A stretch of DNA of 64,000 nucleotides from Mycobacterium sp. E3198 (GCF_001667015.1 NZ_LZIS01000066.1:22813-86812), one strand, 5' to 3'; positions 9,517 to 19,304 are shown, numbered from the stretch's first letter. The notes: generated from the letters alone by a model not told the origin. Made by a program: numbers and translations.

Positions 9517-10359
9517 ATGAGCTACGACGCCACCCTCCGCTTCCGCCGCTTCATGTCGCGGCTGCAGGGCCCCATCGACGACTTCGGCGAACAGGCGCTG
9601 TTCTACGGCAAAACGGTGCGCTACGTGCCACAGGCGCTCACCCAGTACCGGAAGGAGACGATCCGCAACGTCGCCGAAATGACGCTGGGCGCAGGGGCTC
9701 TCGTCATGATCGGCGGCACGGTCGGGGTCGCGGCCTTTTTGACCCTGGCCTCCGGCGGCGTCATCGCGGTGCAGGGATATTCGTCGCTGGGCAACATCGG
9801 CATTGAGGCGCTGACCGGCTTTTTGTCGGCGTTCCTCAACGTCCGTGTCGTCGCCCCCGTGATCGCGGGCATCGCGCTGGCGGCCACGATCGGGGCGGGC
9901 GCAACAGCCCAGCTGGGCGCCATGCGGGTGTCCGAGGAGATCGACGCCGTCGAATGCATGGCGGTGCAGTCGGTGTCCTACCTGGTGTCGACCCGGCTCA
10001 TCGCCGGCCTGATCGCGATCATTCCGCTGTATTCGCTGTCGGTCCTGGCCGCGTTCTTCGCCGCCCGCTTCACCACGGTGTACATCAACGGGCAGTCGAA
10101 GGGCCTCTACGACCACTACTTCAATACGTTCCTCATTCCGTCGGACCTGTTGTGGTCGTTCCTGCAGGCCATCGTGATGGCCATCGCGGTCATGCTGGTC
10201 CATACCTATTACGGCTACAACGCCAGCGGCGGGCCGGTCGGCGTCGGGGTCGCGGTCGGCCAGGCCGTGCGGACGTCGCTGATCGTCGTGGTCGTCATCA
10301 CCTTGTTCATCTCGCTGGCCGTGTACGGCGCGTCGGGTAACTTCAACCTCTCGGGATAA
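9517..10359 (+). CDS. yrbE4B: Mce4 permease subunit YrbE4B (MlaE family)
   Basis: 280-residue partner of YrbE4A with multiple hydrophobic segments and the family loop SEEIDAVECMAVQSVSYL. It has a longer N-terminal cytoplasmic stretch before the first membrane helix than YrbE4A. The ATG at 9517 follows GGCGAGGGAG. It begins 16 bases after yrbE4A and ends 19 bases before mce4A. The role is inferred from family and operon position: the second half of the permease for sterol import. Confidence 0.93.
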   Translation: MSYDATLRFRRFMSRLQGPIDDFGEQALFYGKTVRYVPQALTQYRKETIRNVAEMTLGAGALVMIGGTVGVAAFLTLASGGVIAVQGYSSLGNIGIEALTGFLSAFLNVRVVAPVIAGIALAATIGAGATAQLGAMRVSEEIDAVECMAVQSVSYLVSTRLIAGLIAIIPLYSLSVLAAFFAARFTTVYINGQSKGLYDHYFNTFLIPSDLLWSFLQAIVMAIAVMLVHTYYGYNASGGPVGVGVAVGQAVRTSLIVVVVITLFISLAVYGASGNFNLSG

Positions 10360-10378
10360 GGGGGAGCAGCACAGCAAC

Positions 10379-11581
10379 ATGGCGGACGGCGGATCGGGAC
10401 GCACATCTGTTCGGCTGGCAGCGGCGCTGCTGGCCAGTTTGATTGTGGCCTTCGCCGCCCTGACCTACCTGTCGTACACGGCGGCTTTCGCCTCGACCGA
10501 CACCGTCACCGTCACGTCGCCGCGCGCGGGGCTGGTGATGGACAAGGGCGCCAAGGTCAAGTACCGCGGCATCCAGATCGGCAAGGTCACCGGCATCGAC
10601 TACTCCGGTGACCAGGCGCGGCTGACGCTGGCCATCAACAGCGACCAGATGCACTTCGTCCCCTCCAACGCGACCGTGCACATCGCGGGCAACACCATCT
10701 TCGGCGCCAAGTCGGTGGAATTTATTGCGCCCCAATCGCCTTCGCCGACATCGCTGCGCCCGGACGCGCACGTGGCGGCCTCGGCGGTGGCGCTCGAGGT
10801 CAACACCCTGTTCCAGTCGCTCATCGACCTGCTGCACAAGATCGACCCGGTGGAGTTGAACGGGACGCTGAGCGCGCTCTCCGAGGGCCTGCGCGGCCAC
10901 GGCGACGACTTCGGCTCGCTGCTGGCGGGACTGAACACGCTGGCCCGTCAGGCGAACCCGAAACTGCCCGCCCTGCAGGAAGACTTCCGCAAAGCCGGCA
11001 TCGTCACGAACACCTACGCCGACGCCGCCCCGGACCTGAACACCATCTTCGACAACTTGCCGACGATCAACAGGACGGTGGTCGACCAGCAGAAGAACCT
11101 CAACGACACGCTGCTCGCCGCGATCGGCCTGGCCAACAACGCCTACGACACGCTGGAGCCCGCCGAGCAGAACTTCATCGACGCCATCAACCGGCTGCGC
11201 GCCCCGATCAAGGTGGCGCATGACTATTCGCCCGAATTCGGCTGCTTTTTCGCCGGTGTCGAGCGCGGCATCAAGGAGTTCGCGCCGCTGCTCGGCGTGC
11301 GCAAGGCGGGCCTGTTCACATCGTCCAGCTTCGTGTTGGGCGCGCCCTCGTACACGTACCCGGAGTCGCTGCCGATCGTCAACGCCTCCGGGGGTCCGAA
11401 CTGCCGCGGGCTGCCCGACATTCCGACCAAGCAGACCGGCGGGTCGTTCTACCGATCGCCCTTCCTGGTGACCGACAACGCCAATGTCCCGTACGAGCCG
11501 TTCACGGAGCTGCAGTTCGACGCGCCCTCCACGCTGCAGTTCCTGTTCCACGGCGCCTTTGCGGAACGGGACGACTTCTGA
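10379..11581 (+). CDS. mce4A: Mce-family protein Mce4A
   Basis: 400 residues: an N-terminal membrane anchor (about 12-35), an MCE domain (about 40-120) and a long alpha-helical region. The helical region includes FAPLLGV followed by a Cys-containing C-terminal segment typical of MceA proteins. Mce A-F subunits assemble as a hexamer whose helices form a tunnel carrying lipid (here cholesterol) across the periplasm. The stop TGA overlaps the mce4B ATG by one base. Residues before the TM are short, giving a signal-anchor rather than a cleaved signal. Confidence 0.94.
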   Translation: MADGGSGRTSVRLAAALLASLIVAFAALTYLSYTAAFASTDTVTVTSPRAGLVMDKGAKVKYRGIQIGKVTGIDYSGDQARLTLAINSDQMHFVPSNATVHIAGNTIFGAKSVEFIAPQSPSPTSLRPDAHVAASAVALEVNTLFQSLIDLLHKIDPVELNGTLSALSEGLRGHGDDFGSLLAGLNTLARQANPKLPALQEDFRKAGIVTNTYADAAPDLNTIFDNLPTINRTVVDQQKNLNDTLLAAIGLANNAYDTLEPAEQNFIDAINRLRAPIKVAHDYSPEFGCFFAGVERGIKEFAPLLGVRKAGLFTSSSFVLGAPSYTYPESLPIVNASGGPNCRGLPDIPTKQTGGSFYRSPFLVTDNANVPYEPFTELQFDAPSTLQFLFHGAFAERDDF

Positions 11582-12633
11582 TGGCGGCCGCGGGGATGCC
11601 GTCGCACCGGTCGATGCTGATCAAGGTCTGCATCTTCGCGGTGGCCATGGTTGTGGTGAGCGCGTCGCTGGTGATCGTGTTCGGTGACTTCCGGTTCGGG
11701 CCCGAAAGCACCTACCACGCAACGTTTACCGACATATCGAAGTTGAAGTCGGGCCAGAAGGTTCGCATCGCCGGCGTGCCGGTCGGCGCGGTTTCGGGCG
11801 TGAAGCTCAACCCCGACAACACGATCGACGTGAAGTTCGGAGTGGACAGCCGCTACACGCTGTACTCGTCGACGCGCGCGGTCATCCGGTACGAAAACCT
11901 GGTCGGCGACCGCTACCTGGAGATCACGTCGGGCCCGGGGGAGCTGCGTAAGCTGCCGCCCGGCGGCACCATCAACGCCCAGCACACCCAACCGGCGCTG
12001 GATCTCGACGCGCTGTTGGGCGGGCTGCGGCCGCTGGTCAAGGGCCTGGACGCCGACAAGGTCAACACCATCAGCAGCGCGGTCATCCAGCTGCTGCAGG
12101 GCCAGGGCGGGGCGCTGTCCAACGTCCTGTCCGACACGAGCGCGTTCTCGTCGGCGCTGGGGCAGCGCGATCAGCTCATCGGCGACGCGATCACCAACCT
12201 CAACACGGTCCTGGGCACCGTCGACCAGAAGAGCGCGCAATTCTCCGCCAGCGTCGACCAGTTGCAGCAATTGATCACCGGGCTGGCCAAGAACAAGGAC
12301 GCCATCGCGGGGGCCATCCCGCCGCTGGCGTCGACGACGACGGATTTGACTGAGCTGCTGAAGAATTCGCGCCGACCGCTGCAGGGCATCCTGGAGAACA
12401 CCCGGCCGCTGGCCACCGAGCTGGACGACCGCAAGGCCGAGGTGAACAACGACGTCGAGCAACTCGGCGAGGACTACCTGCGGCTGGCGGCGCTCGGCGC
12501 CTACGGGTCGTTCTTCAACATCTACTTCTGCTCGGTCACGATCAAGATCAACGGCCCGGCCGGCGGCGACATCCTGCTGCCGCTCGGTGGCCAGGTGGAT
12601 CCCAGCAAGGGGAGGTGCGCTTTTGTCAAGTAA
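11581..12633 (+). CDS. mce4B: Mce-family protein Mce4B
   Basis: 350 residues: an N-terminal signal-anchor (about 12-32), the MCE domain with KSGQKVRIAGVPVGAVSGV and an ENLVGDRYLEI motif, then a long helical region. C-terminal SLF-type residues FNIYFC are typical of MceB. It is a subunit of the Mce4 heterohexameric sterol tunnel. The start shares its A with the last base of mce4A, and its end overlaps the mce4C start by 11 bases, indicating coupled translation and equal stoichiometry. Confidence 0.94.
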   Translation: MAAAGMPSHRSMLIKVCIFAVAMVVVSASLVIVFGDFRFGPESTYHATFTDISKLKSGQKVRIAGVPVGAVSGVKLNPDNTIDVKFGVDSRYTLYSSTRAVIRYENLVGDRYLEITSGPGELRKLPPGGTINAQHTQPALDLDALLGGLRPLVKGLDADKVNTISSAVIQLLQGQGGALSNVLSDTSAFSSALGQRDQLIGDAITNLNTVLGTVDQKSAQFSASVDQLQQLITGLAKNKDAIAGAIPPLASTTTDLTELLKNSRRPLQGILENTRPLATELDDRKAEVNNDVEQLGEDYLRLAALGAYGSFFNIYFCSVTIKINGPAGGDILLPLGGQVDPSKGRCAFVK

Positions 12634-13687
12634 CGCAAGGCGCGAACGCGACCCGCTGCGCACCGGCATCTTCGGTGTCGTGCTGGTGGTGTGCGTCGTC
12701 CTCATCGCGTTCGGGTACGCCGGCCTGCCGTTTTGGCCGCAGGGCAAGGTCTACGACGCCTACTTCACCGACGCCGGCGGCATCAATCCCGGCAACGCCG
12801 TTTATGTGTCGGGCTTCAAGGTCGGGAAGGTGTCGTCCGTCGGCCTGGCCGGCAACAGTGCGAAGGTGACCTTCACCGTGGATCGGCACGTCGTCGTCGG
12901 TGACCAGTCGCTGGCCGCCATCCGCACCGACACCATCCTCGGTGAGCGCTCCATCGCCGTCACCCCGGCGGGCACCGGCAGGGCGACCAGCATTCCGCTG
13001 AGCAGGACGGCGACGCCGTACACGTTGGCCGGTGCCCTGGAGGATTTGGGTAACAACGCCAACAACCTCGACAAGCCGCGGTTCGAGCAGGCACTGGGCG
13101 TGCTCTCCGACACGTTGCGCGACGCCACGCCCGAATTGCGGGGCGCGCTGGACGGGGTGACCTCGCTGTCCCGCACGCTGAACCGCCGCGACGAGGCGCT
13201 GCAAGGCCTGCTGGCACACGCGAAGTCGGTGACGACGGTGCTGGCGCAGCGCGCCGGCCAGGTCAACAAGCTCGTGGACGACGGCAACGAGTTGTTCGCC
13301 GCGCTCGACGAGCGGCGCGCCGCGATCGGCCAGCTGATCTCGGGCATCGGCGGTCTCTCACAGCAGATCTCCGGCTTCGTCGCCGACAACCGCCAGGAAT
13401 TCGGGCCGGCACTGACCAAGCTCAACGCGGTGCTGGCCAACCTCAACGAGCGCCGTGACTACATCACCGAGGCGCTCAAGCGGCTGCCCACCTATGCGAC
13501 GGAATTGGGCGAGGTCGTCGGCTCCGGGCCCGGGTTCAACGTGAACGTGTTCAGCGTGTTGCCCGCGCCGATGGTCGCGATGGTGTTCGACTTCTTCTAC
13601 CAGCCCGGCAAGCTGCCGGCCAGCCTCGCCGACTACCTGCGCGGGCTGATTCAGGAACGCTGGATCATCAGGCCGAAGTCGCCATGA
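12623..13687 (+). CDS. mce4C: Mce-family protein Mce4C
   Basis: 354 residues: an N-terminal anchor, the MCE domain (YDAYFTDAGGINPGNAVYVSGFKVGKV) and a helical region ending in NVFSVLPAPM, which matches MceC proteins. I place the start at TTG 12623 because GGGGAGG lies eight bases upstream. That start also overlaps the end of mce4B by 11 bases, and the resulting length is near the M. tuberculosis one. The earlier in-frame GTG at 12587 would bury the ribosome site. Confidence 0.9.
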   Translation: MSSNARRERDPLRTGIFGVVLVVCVVLIAFGYAGLPFWPQGKVYDAYFTDAGGINPGNAVYVSGFKVGKVSSVGLAGNSAKVTFTVDRHVVVGDQSLAAIRTDTILGERSIAVTPAGTGRATSIPLSRTATPYTLAGALEDLGNNANNLDKPRFEQALGVLSDTLRDATPELRGALDGVTSLSRTLNRRDEALQGLLAHAKSVTTVLAQRAGQVNKLVDDGNELFAALDERRAAIGQLISGIGGLSQQISGFVADNRQEFGPALTKLNAVLANLNERRDYITEALKRLPTYATELGEVVGSGPGFNVNVFSVLPAPMVAMVFDFFYQPGKLPASLADYLRGLIQERWIIRPKSP

Positions 13688-15126
13688 CCCGAATCACCGG
13701 CAGCAGGAGCGTGCGCTACGCCACCATCATCGCGCTGGTCGCGATGCTGGTGGGTGGCGTGTATGTGCTGTCGGCGCAGGGCAATAACCGCACCGTCATC
13801 GGCTACTTCACCTCCGCCGTCGGCATCTATCCCGGAGACCAGGTCCGAATCCTGGGCGTGCCGGTCGGTTCGATCGACACGATCGAGCCGCGTCCCTCCG
13901 ACGTGAAGATCACCATGTCGGTGGCCAAGGACGTGAAGATCCCGAAGGACGCGAAGGCCATCATCATTTCGCCGAACCTGGTGTCGGCGAGGTTCATTCA
14001 GCTCACCCCGGCCTACACCGGCGGGGCGGTACTGCCCGACGGGGGCAGCATCGACCTGGACCGGACCGGGGTTCCGGTGGAATGGGACGAGGTGAAGGAG
14101 TCCCTGACGCAACTGGCCGTCCAGCTGGGTCCGACGACGGGATCGATGCAGGGGCCGCTGGGCAGGGCGATCAACCAGGCCGCCGACACGCTCGACGGCA
14201 AGGGCGAGTCGTTCCACAACGCGTTGCGCGAGCTCTCGCAAGTCGCTGGGCGGCTGGGGGATTCGCGCAGCGACATCTTCGGCACGGTCAAGAACCTGCA
14301 GGTGCTCGTTGACGCGCTGTCGGCGAGCAACGAACAGATCGTCCAGTTCGCCGGGAACGTCGCCTCGGTGTCGCAGGTGCTCGCCGACAGCTCGCGCCAC
14401 CTGGACAACACCCTCGGCACGCTCAACCAGGCGCTCTCGGACATCCGGGGATTCCTGCACGAGAACAACTCGACGATCATCGATACGGTCAACAACCTCA
14501 ACGACTTTGCCCAGACGTTGAGCGACCAGAGCGACAACATCGAGCAGGTGCTGCACGTCGCCGGCCCCGGTATCGCCAACTTCTACAACATCTACGACCC
14601 AGCGCAGGGCACGCTGAACGGCTTGCTGTCGATACCCGAATTCGCCAACCCCGTCCAGTTCATCTGCGGTGGCTCCTTCGAGACCGCCGCGGGGCCGAGG
14701 GCGCCGGACTACTTCCGGCGCGCCGAGCTCTGCCGCGAGCGGTTGGGGCCGGTGCTGCGCCGGCTCGCGGTGAATTACCCACCGGTGATGTTCCACCCGC
14801 TCAACACGATCACCGCGTACAAGGGGCAGATCATCTACGACACCCCGGAGACCCAGGCCAAGGCCGCCACTCCGGTGCCGCAGTTGACCTGGATACCGGC
14901 GCAGGGCGCGCACCCGGCACCGCCCGCCGAGAATCCCTCCGACCTGCAGGCGCTGCTGGTTCCGACGGCCCCGCAGACCGGTCCCGCTCCGGGGCCGCCG
15001 CCGGCCGGCGCGAACCCCGCTCCGGCGCCGGGCCCGGGGCCCGGTAACGCGTTCGGCCCGCTGCCCGGGCCCCCGCCCAGCCAGGCGCCCAACGGGCCGT
15101 CGGCCAACCTAAGTGGTGGCGGATGA
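13684..15126 (+). CDS. mce4D: Mce-family protein Mce4D
   Basis: 480 residues: a membrane anchor (about 15-35), the MCE domain with GIYPGDQVRILGVPVGSID, a helical region, and a Pro/Gly/Ala-rich tail over about the last 60 residues. The tail is typical of MceD proteins and probably disordered in the periplasm or cell wall. The ATG overlaps the mce4C stop (ATGA) and the TGA overlaps the mce4E start (ATGA). It is somewhat longer than M. tuberculosis Mce4D because of the proline-rich tail. Confidence 0.93.
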   Translation: MTRITGSRSVRYATIIALVAMLVGGVYVLSAQGNNRTVIGYFTSAVGIYPGDQVRILGVPVGSIDTIEPRPSDVKITMSVAKDVKIPKDAKAIIISPNLVSARFIQLTPAYTGGAVLPDGGSIDLDRTGVPVEWDEVKESLTQLAVQLGPTTGSMQGPLGRAINQAADTLDGKGESFHNALRELSQVAGRLGDSRSDIFGTVKNLQVLVDALSASNEQIVQFAGNVASVSQVLADSSRHLDNTLGTLNQALSDIRGFLHENNSTIIDTVNNLNDFAQTLSDQSDNIEQVLHVAGPGIANFYNIYDPAQGTLNGLLSIPEFANPVQFICGGSFETAAGPRAPDYFRRAELCRERLGPVLRRLAVNYPPVMFHPLNTITAYKGQIIYDTPETQAKAATPVPQLTWIPAQGAHPAPPAENPSDLQALLVPTAPQTGPAPGPPPAGANPAPAPGPGPGNAFGPLPGPPPSQAPNGPSANLSGGG

Positions 15127-16289
15127 AACGAATCTGGTTGCGTAGCAGCGTGTTAGCGGCGGGCGGTGTGCTGCTGGCCGGTTGTCAGTTCAACGGGCTC
15201 AACTCCCTGGCGATGCCCGGCACTGCCGGCCACGGCAGCGGCGCGTATTCGATCACCGTCGAGATGCCCGACGTGGCGACGCTGCCGCAGAACTCGCCGG
15301 TCATGGTCGACGACGTCACCGTCGGCAGCGTCTCGGGCATCTCGGCCGAGCAGCGGGCCGACGGATCTTTCTACGCCGCGGTGAAGCTGGCGCTGAACAA
15401 GAACGTGGTGCTACCGGCCAATGCGACGGCGACGGTGGCCCAGACGTCATTGCTGGGGTCGATGCACATCGACCTGGCGCGCCCCAAGGACAAGCCGGAG
15501 ACCGGGCGGCTCAAGGACGGCTCGAAGATCTCGGAGGCCAACACGGGCCGCTACCCGACCACCGAAGAGGTGCTTTCGGCGCTGGGCATCGTCGTCAACA
15601 AGGGCAATCTCGGTGCGCTGGAAGACATTACCGACGAGACCTATCGGGCTTTCGCCGGTCGCCAGGACCAGTTCACCGACCTGATTCCGCGGCTGGCCGA
15701 ATTGACCGCGGGGCTCAATCGGCAAACCAACGACATCATCGACGCGGTCGACGGGCTGAACCGATTCTCCGCGACCCTGGCGCGCGACAAGGACAACCTG
15801 GGCCGGGCGCTGGACACGCTGCCCGAGGCCATCCGGGTGCTCAACAAGAACCGGGACCACATCGTCGAGGCGTTCGCCGCGCTCAAGAGGCTGGCGACGG
15901 TGACCTCCCACATCCTGGCAAAAACCAAGGTGGACTTCGCCGAAGACCTCAAGGGCCTTTATTCGGTCGTCAAGGCCCTCAGCGACAACCGCAGGAACTT
16001 CGTCACGTCGATGCAGATCCTGTTGACATTCCCCTTCCCCAATTTCGGCATCAAGCAGTCGGTGCGCGGCGACTACCTCAACGTGTTCACCACCTTCGAC
16101 CTCACCCTGCGCCGGATCGGTGAGACGTTCTTCACGACGTCGTACGCACTCGACCCGAACATGATGCACATGAGCGAGGTCCTCAACCCGCCCGACTTCC
16201 TGACCGGCGAATTGGCCAACCTGTCCGGGCAGGCGGCCGACCCGTTCAAGATCCCGCCCGGCGCGGCTTCGGGTACTGAGGGGCGGTAG
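15123..16289 (+). CDS. lprN: Mce-family lipoprotein Mce4E (LprN)
   Basis: 388 residues. A lipoprotein signal with lipobox LLAGC puts the lipidated Cys at residue 21; an MCE domain (TLPQNSPVMVDDVTVGSVSGI) and a helical region follow. MceE members are the lipid-anchored subunit of the Mce tunnel. The ATG overlaps the mce4D stop by four bases. Nine bases separate it from mce4F. Confidence 0.94.
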   Translation: MKRIWLRSSVLAAGGVLLAGCQFNGLNSLAMPGTAGHGSGAYSITVEMPDVATLPQNSPVMVDDVTVGSVSGISAEQRADGSFYAAVKLALNKNVVLPANATATVAQTSLLGSMHIDLARPKDKPETGRLKDGSKISEANTGRYPTTEEVLSALGIVVNKGNLGALEDITDETYRAFAGRQDQFTDLIPRLAELTAGLNRQTNDIIDAVDGLNRFSATLARDKDNLGRALDTLPEAIRVLNKNRDHIVEAFAALKRLATVTSHILAKTKVDFAEDLKGLYSVVKALSDNRRNFVTSMQILLTFPFPNFGIKQSVRGDYLNVFTTFDLTLRRIGETFFTTSYALDPNMMHMSEVLNPPDFLTGELANLSGQAADPFKIPPGAASGTEGR

Positions 16290-16298
16290 GGCGGCGCG

Positions 16299-18023
16299 AT
16301 GATCGACAAACTCACCAGGATCCAACTGTGGGTGTTCGCGGTGATCACCGCCATCACGCTGACCGTGATGGCCGTCTTCTACCTGCGGCTGCCCGCCACG
16401 TTCGGCATCGGAACCTACCAAGTCAGTGCGGATTTCGTCGCCGGCGGTGGGCTGTACAAGAACGCCAACGTCACCTACCGCGGCGTCGCGGTCGGCCGCG
16501 TGGAGTCGGTGGGCCTGAACCCCAGCGGCGTCACCGCCGAAATGCGGCTCAACAGCGGCACCCCCATTCCGGCGAACGTCACCGCCACCGTCAAGAGTGT
16601 GTCGGCCGTCGGCGAGCAGTACATCGACCTGGTGCCGCCGGGGAATCCCGCATCGGCCAAGCTGCACGACGGATCCCGCATCGACCGGGCGAACACCCGG
16701 ATCGGCCAGGACGTCGCCGACCTGTTGAAGCGGGCGGAGGCGCTGGTCAACAGCCTCGGCGACACCCGGTTGCGCGAGCTGCTGCACGAGACGTTCGTCG
16801 CCGCCAACGGGTCCGGTCCCGAGCTGGCCCGGTTGATCGAGTCCGCCCGGCTGCTGGTGGACGAGGCCAACGCCAACTATCCGCAGGTCTCGCAGCTGAT
16901 CGACCAGGCCGGCCCGTTCCTGCAGGCCCAGATCCGCGCGGGCGCCGACATCAAGTCGCTGTCCGACGGGTTGGCGCGGTTCACCTCCGAGGTGCGCCAA
17001 GCCGACCCGCAGCTGCGCCAGACGCTGGCCACCGCGCCCGGGGCCACCGACGAGGCCAGTACCGCGTTCTCCGGAATCCGGCCGTCGTTCCCTGCGCTGG
17101 CCGCCAGCCTGGCCAACCTCGGCCGGGTCGGCGTCATCTACCACAAGTCGATCGAGCAGCTGCTGGTCGTTCTGCCGGCGCTGTTCGCGGCGATCACCAC
17201 GGCCGCCGGCGGCGCCCCGCAAGACGAGGGCGCGAAGTTGGACTTCAAGCTCGACCTCAACGACCCGCCGCCGTGCGCCGTCGGCTTCCTGCCGCCGCCG
17301 CTGATGCGCACCCCGGCTGACGAGACGCTGCGCGAGCTCCCCAGAGACATGTACTGCAAGGCGGCCCAGAACGATCCCAGCACCGTGCGCGGCGCCCGCA
17401 ACTATCCCTGCCAGGAGTTTCCCGGCAAGCGGGCGCCGACGATCCAGCTGTGCCGTGACCCGAAGGGCTACGTTCCGGTTGGCCGCAACCCCTGGCGCGG
17501 ACCGCCGGTGCCCTACGACACGCCCGTGACCAACGGCCTGAACGTGTTGCCGCCCAACAAGTTCCCGTACATTCCGCCGGGCGCCGAACCCGATCCGGGT
17601 ACCGCCATCGTCGGGCCACCGCCTCCCGGCGTGGTGCCCGGGCCGGGACCGCTGCCCAACCACCAGCCGGCTTACGACCCGCCGCCGCCCAACGACAGCG
17701 GACCGCCGCCGGGCAACCCGTCGTGGCACCCGCCCGGGGTGCCGCCGGTGCCGCCGATGCTTCCGTATCCGAAGTGGCTGCCCCCGCCGGCACCGCCGGA
17801 GGGCATCAATCCCCCGCCGGCGGGTCCGGGACCGGAGAAGCCGTGGGGGCCGCCGCCCGGACCCCAGCCGCAGGCCAGCGGCCCGTCCTACGCCACCTAC
17901 GACCAGCGCACCGGAGCCTTCACGGACCCGGCCGGCGGCACTGGTATCTTCGCGCCCGGCGCGAGCGGCGCGTCGAGCGCCGAGAACTGGGTGGACCTGA
18001 TGCGTGATCCAAGGCCTCTTTGA
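16299..18023 (+). CDS. mce4F: Mce-family protein Mce4F
   Basis: 574 residues, the longest Mce subunit here: an N-terminal anchor, the MCE domain (FVAGGGLYKNANVTYRGVAVGRVESVGL), a helical region, and then from about residue 400 a very proline-rich low-complexity tail (PPPG, PPPN and PPAP runs). MceF is the last tunnel subunit, and the tail may reach the cell wall. It overlaps or abuts mam4A depending on the start chosen for the latter. Confidence 0.93.
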   Translation: MIDKLTRIQLWVFAVITAITLTVMAVFYLRLPATFGIGTYQVSADFVAGGGLYKNANVTYRGVAVGRVESVGLNPSGVTAEMRLNSGTPIPANVTATVKSVSAVGEQYIDLVPPGNPASAKLHDGSRIDRANTRIGQDVADLLKRAEALVNSLGDTRLRELLHETFVAANGSGPELARLIESARLLVDEANANYPQVSQLIDQAGPFLQAQIRAGADIKSLSDGLARFTSEVRQADPQLRQTLATAPGATDEASTAFSGIRPSFPALAASLANLGRVGVIYHKSIEQLLVVLPALFAAITTAAGGAPQDEGAKLDFKLDLNDPPPCAVGFLPPPLMRTPADETLRELPRDMYCKAAQNDPSTVRGARNYPCQEFPGKRAPTIQLCRDPKGYVPVGRNPWRGPPVPYDTPVTNGLNVLPPNKFPYIPPGAEPDPGTAIVGPPPPGVVPGPGPLPNHQPAYDPPPPNDSGPPPGNPSWHPPGVPPVPPMLPYPKWLPPPAPPEGINPPPAGPGPEKPWGPPPGPQPQASGPSYATYDQRTGAFTDPAGGTGIFAPGASGASSAENWVDLMRDPRPL

Positions 18024-18033
18024 TGGGCTTGCA

Positions 18034-18741
18034 GTGACAGCAGAACAAGCGACGACGCAACGCGTCCGTCGGCGGGCCTCCCGCGCGGCGGGCCCCGCCA
18101 AGAGCGAGTCAGATGGGGCCGCCGCGGTCCAAGTCGATGCCCCGGCCGCGTCCGAGCCGTCGGCGAAGCCCGCCGCCAAAAGGGCGACCTCGCTCAAGCC
18201 GGTCAAGCCGCCGCCCCGGCGGCGGCCCCACCGGACCCTGGTGCTCTGGACGTCGTTCGCCGCGGCGCTGCTCGCCCTCGGCGCGCTGGCCGGCTGCCTG
18301 GCGTTCATGCTGACCCAGCAGCGGCAAGCCGACGCCAGGCAGGCGCGTGATCAGCGCTTCGTCGACACCGCCACGCAGACCGTGGTCAACATGTTCAGCT
18401 ACAAGCAGGACAACATCGACGACAGCGTGAACCGGTTCTACAACGGCACCAGCGGCCCGCTGCACGGCATGCTGGGCGCCAACAACAACATCGAGAACCT
18501 CAAGGCCCTGTTCCGCTCCACCAACGCCACCTCGGAAGCCGTCGTCAACGGCGCCGCTCTGGAGGGCGTCGATTCGGTCACCGACAACGCGTCGGTGCTG
18601 GTGTCGGTGCGGGTCACGGTGGCCGATATCGACGGGACGAACAAGCCGTCCATGCCGTATCGGCTGCGGGTGATCGTGCACGAGGACGAGCGGGGCCAGA
18701 TGACGGGCTACGACCTGAAGTATCCCGACGGGGGGAACTGA
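18034..18741 (+). CDS. mam4A: Mce-associated membrane protein Mam4A (Rv3493c-like)
   Basis: About 235 residues: a basic/Pro-rich cytoplasmic N-terminus, one membrane helix (LWTSFAAALLALGALAGCLAFML) and a periplasmic alpha/beta domain (about 110-235) of the Mce-associated type, structurally SnoaL/VirB8-like. These proteins are needed for stability or assembly of the Mce complex. GTG 18034 follows the mce4F stop by ten bases; the in-frame GTG at 18004 would overlap mce4F by 20 bases, and neither has a strong ribosome site. Its stop overlaps the mam4B ATG by one base. Confidence 0.85.
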   Translation: MTAEQATTQRVRRRASRAAGPAKSESDGAAAVQVDAPAASEPSAKPAAKRATSLKPVKPPPRRRPHRTLVLWTSFAAALLALGALAGCLAFMLTQQRQADARQARDQRFVDTATQTVVNMFSYKQDNIDDSVNRFYNGTSGPLHGMLGANNNIENLKALFRSTNATSEAVVNGAALEGVDSVTDNASVLVSVRVTVADIDGTNKPSMPYRLRVIVHEDERGQMTGYDLKYPDGGN

Positions 18742-19223
18742 TGCGGTGGCTGATCGCCGTCGTGGGTACGTTCCTGGCGGTGGCTTTCGTCGGCCTGTCC
18801 GCGGCGGCCGGCTGGTTTTACTGGGAGCGGGTCCAGACGCGCGGCGAGGCGGCCGCGCGCGCGGTGCTGCCCGGGCTGGCCGCCAAGGAGATACCCGAGG
18901 TCTTCGCCTACGACTACCAGACCGTCGAACGCAGCCTGTCGGCCGCCTACCCGCTGCTGACGCCCGCGTATCGCCAAGAGTTCCAGAAGAGCGTCAACAC
19001 CCAGATCATTCCGGAGGCCAAGAAGCGCGAGGTTGTCGTTCAGGCCAATGTCGTTGGCGTGGGCGTCATGTCGGCCAAACGCACTTCGGCGTCGGTGATG
19101 GTCTACATGAACCGCACGGTGACCGACAAGTCACGGCAGCCGCTCTATGACGGCAGCCGGTTGCGGGTCGACTTCGCGAAGATCGGCAAGCAGTGGCTGA
19201 TCGCCTACATCACGCCGATCTAG
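18741..19223 (+). CDS. mam4B: Mce-associated membrane protein Mam4B (Rv3492c-like)
   Basis: 160 residues: a short N-terminus, one membrane helix (about 3-25) and a periplasmic domain ending LRVDFAKIGKQWLIAYITPI. This is the last gene of the mce4 operon. It shares one base with the mam4A stop. It has the same length as the M. tuberculosis gene at the same place. Confidence 0.9.
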   Translation: MRWLIAVVGTFLAVAFVGLSAAAGWFYWERVQTRGEAAARAVLPGLAAKEIPEVFAYDYQTVERSLSAAYPLLTPAYRQEFQKSVNTQIIPEAKKREVVVQANVVGVGVMSAKRTSASVMVYMNRTVTDKSRQPLYDGSRLRVDFAKIGKQWLIAYITPI

Positions 19224-19240
19224 CACCTGAGGCCCCAGCG

Positions 19241-19292
19241 TCACACTGGCGTGACGTTCGGCAACCACCGCCACGCTGGCGTGACACTCGGC
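19241..19292. repeat. Two-copy 30-bp-period intergenic repeat
   Basis: Copies at 19241-19262 and 19271-19292 agree at 18 of 22 bases, centred on CTGGCGTGAC, with a 30-base period. They fill the short gap between the convergent mam4B and Rv3491-like genes. Each copy can fold locally (GTCAC/GTGAC), so a role in termination is possible. A similar 30-base-period pair occurs at 22576-22634. Confidence 0.6.
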
Positions 19293-19304
19293 GCCGCGAC
19301 AACC

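Noticed and set aside
15447..18308. 953-codon open frame antisense to mce4E/mce4F
   Set aside because: It is a GC-rich shadow of well-supported Mce genes: Arg/Val/Gly-rich composition, no domain, no ribosome site.
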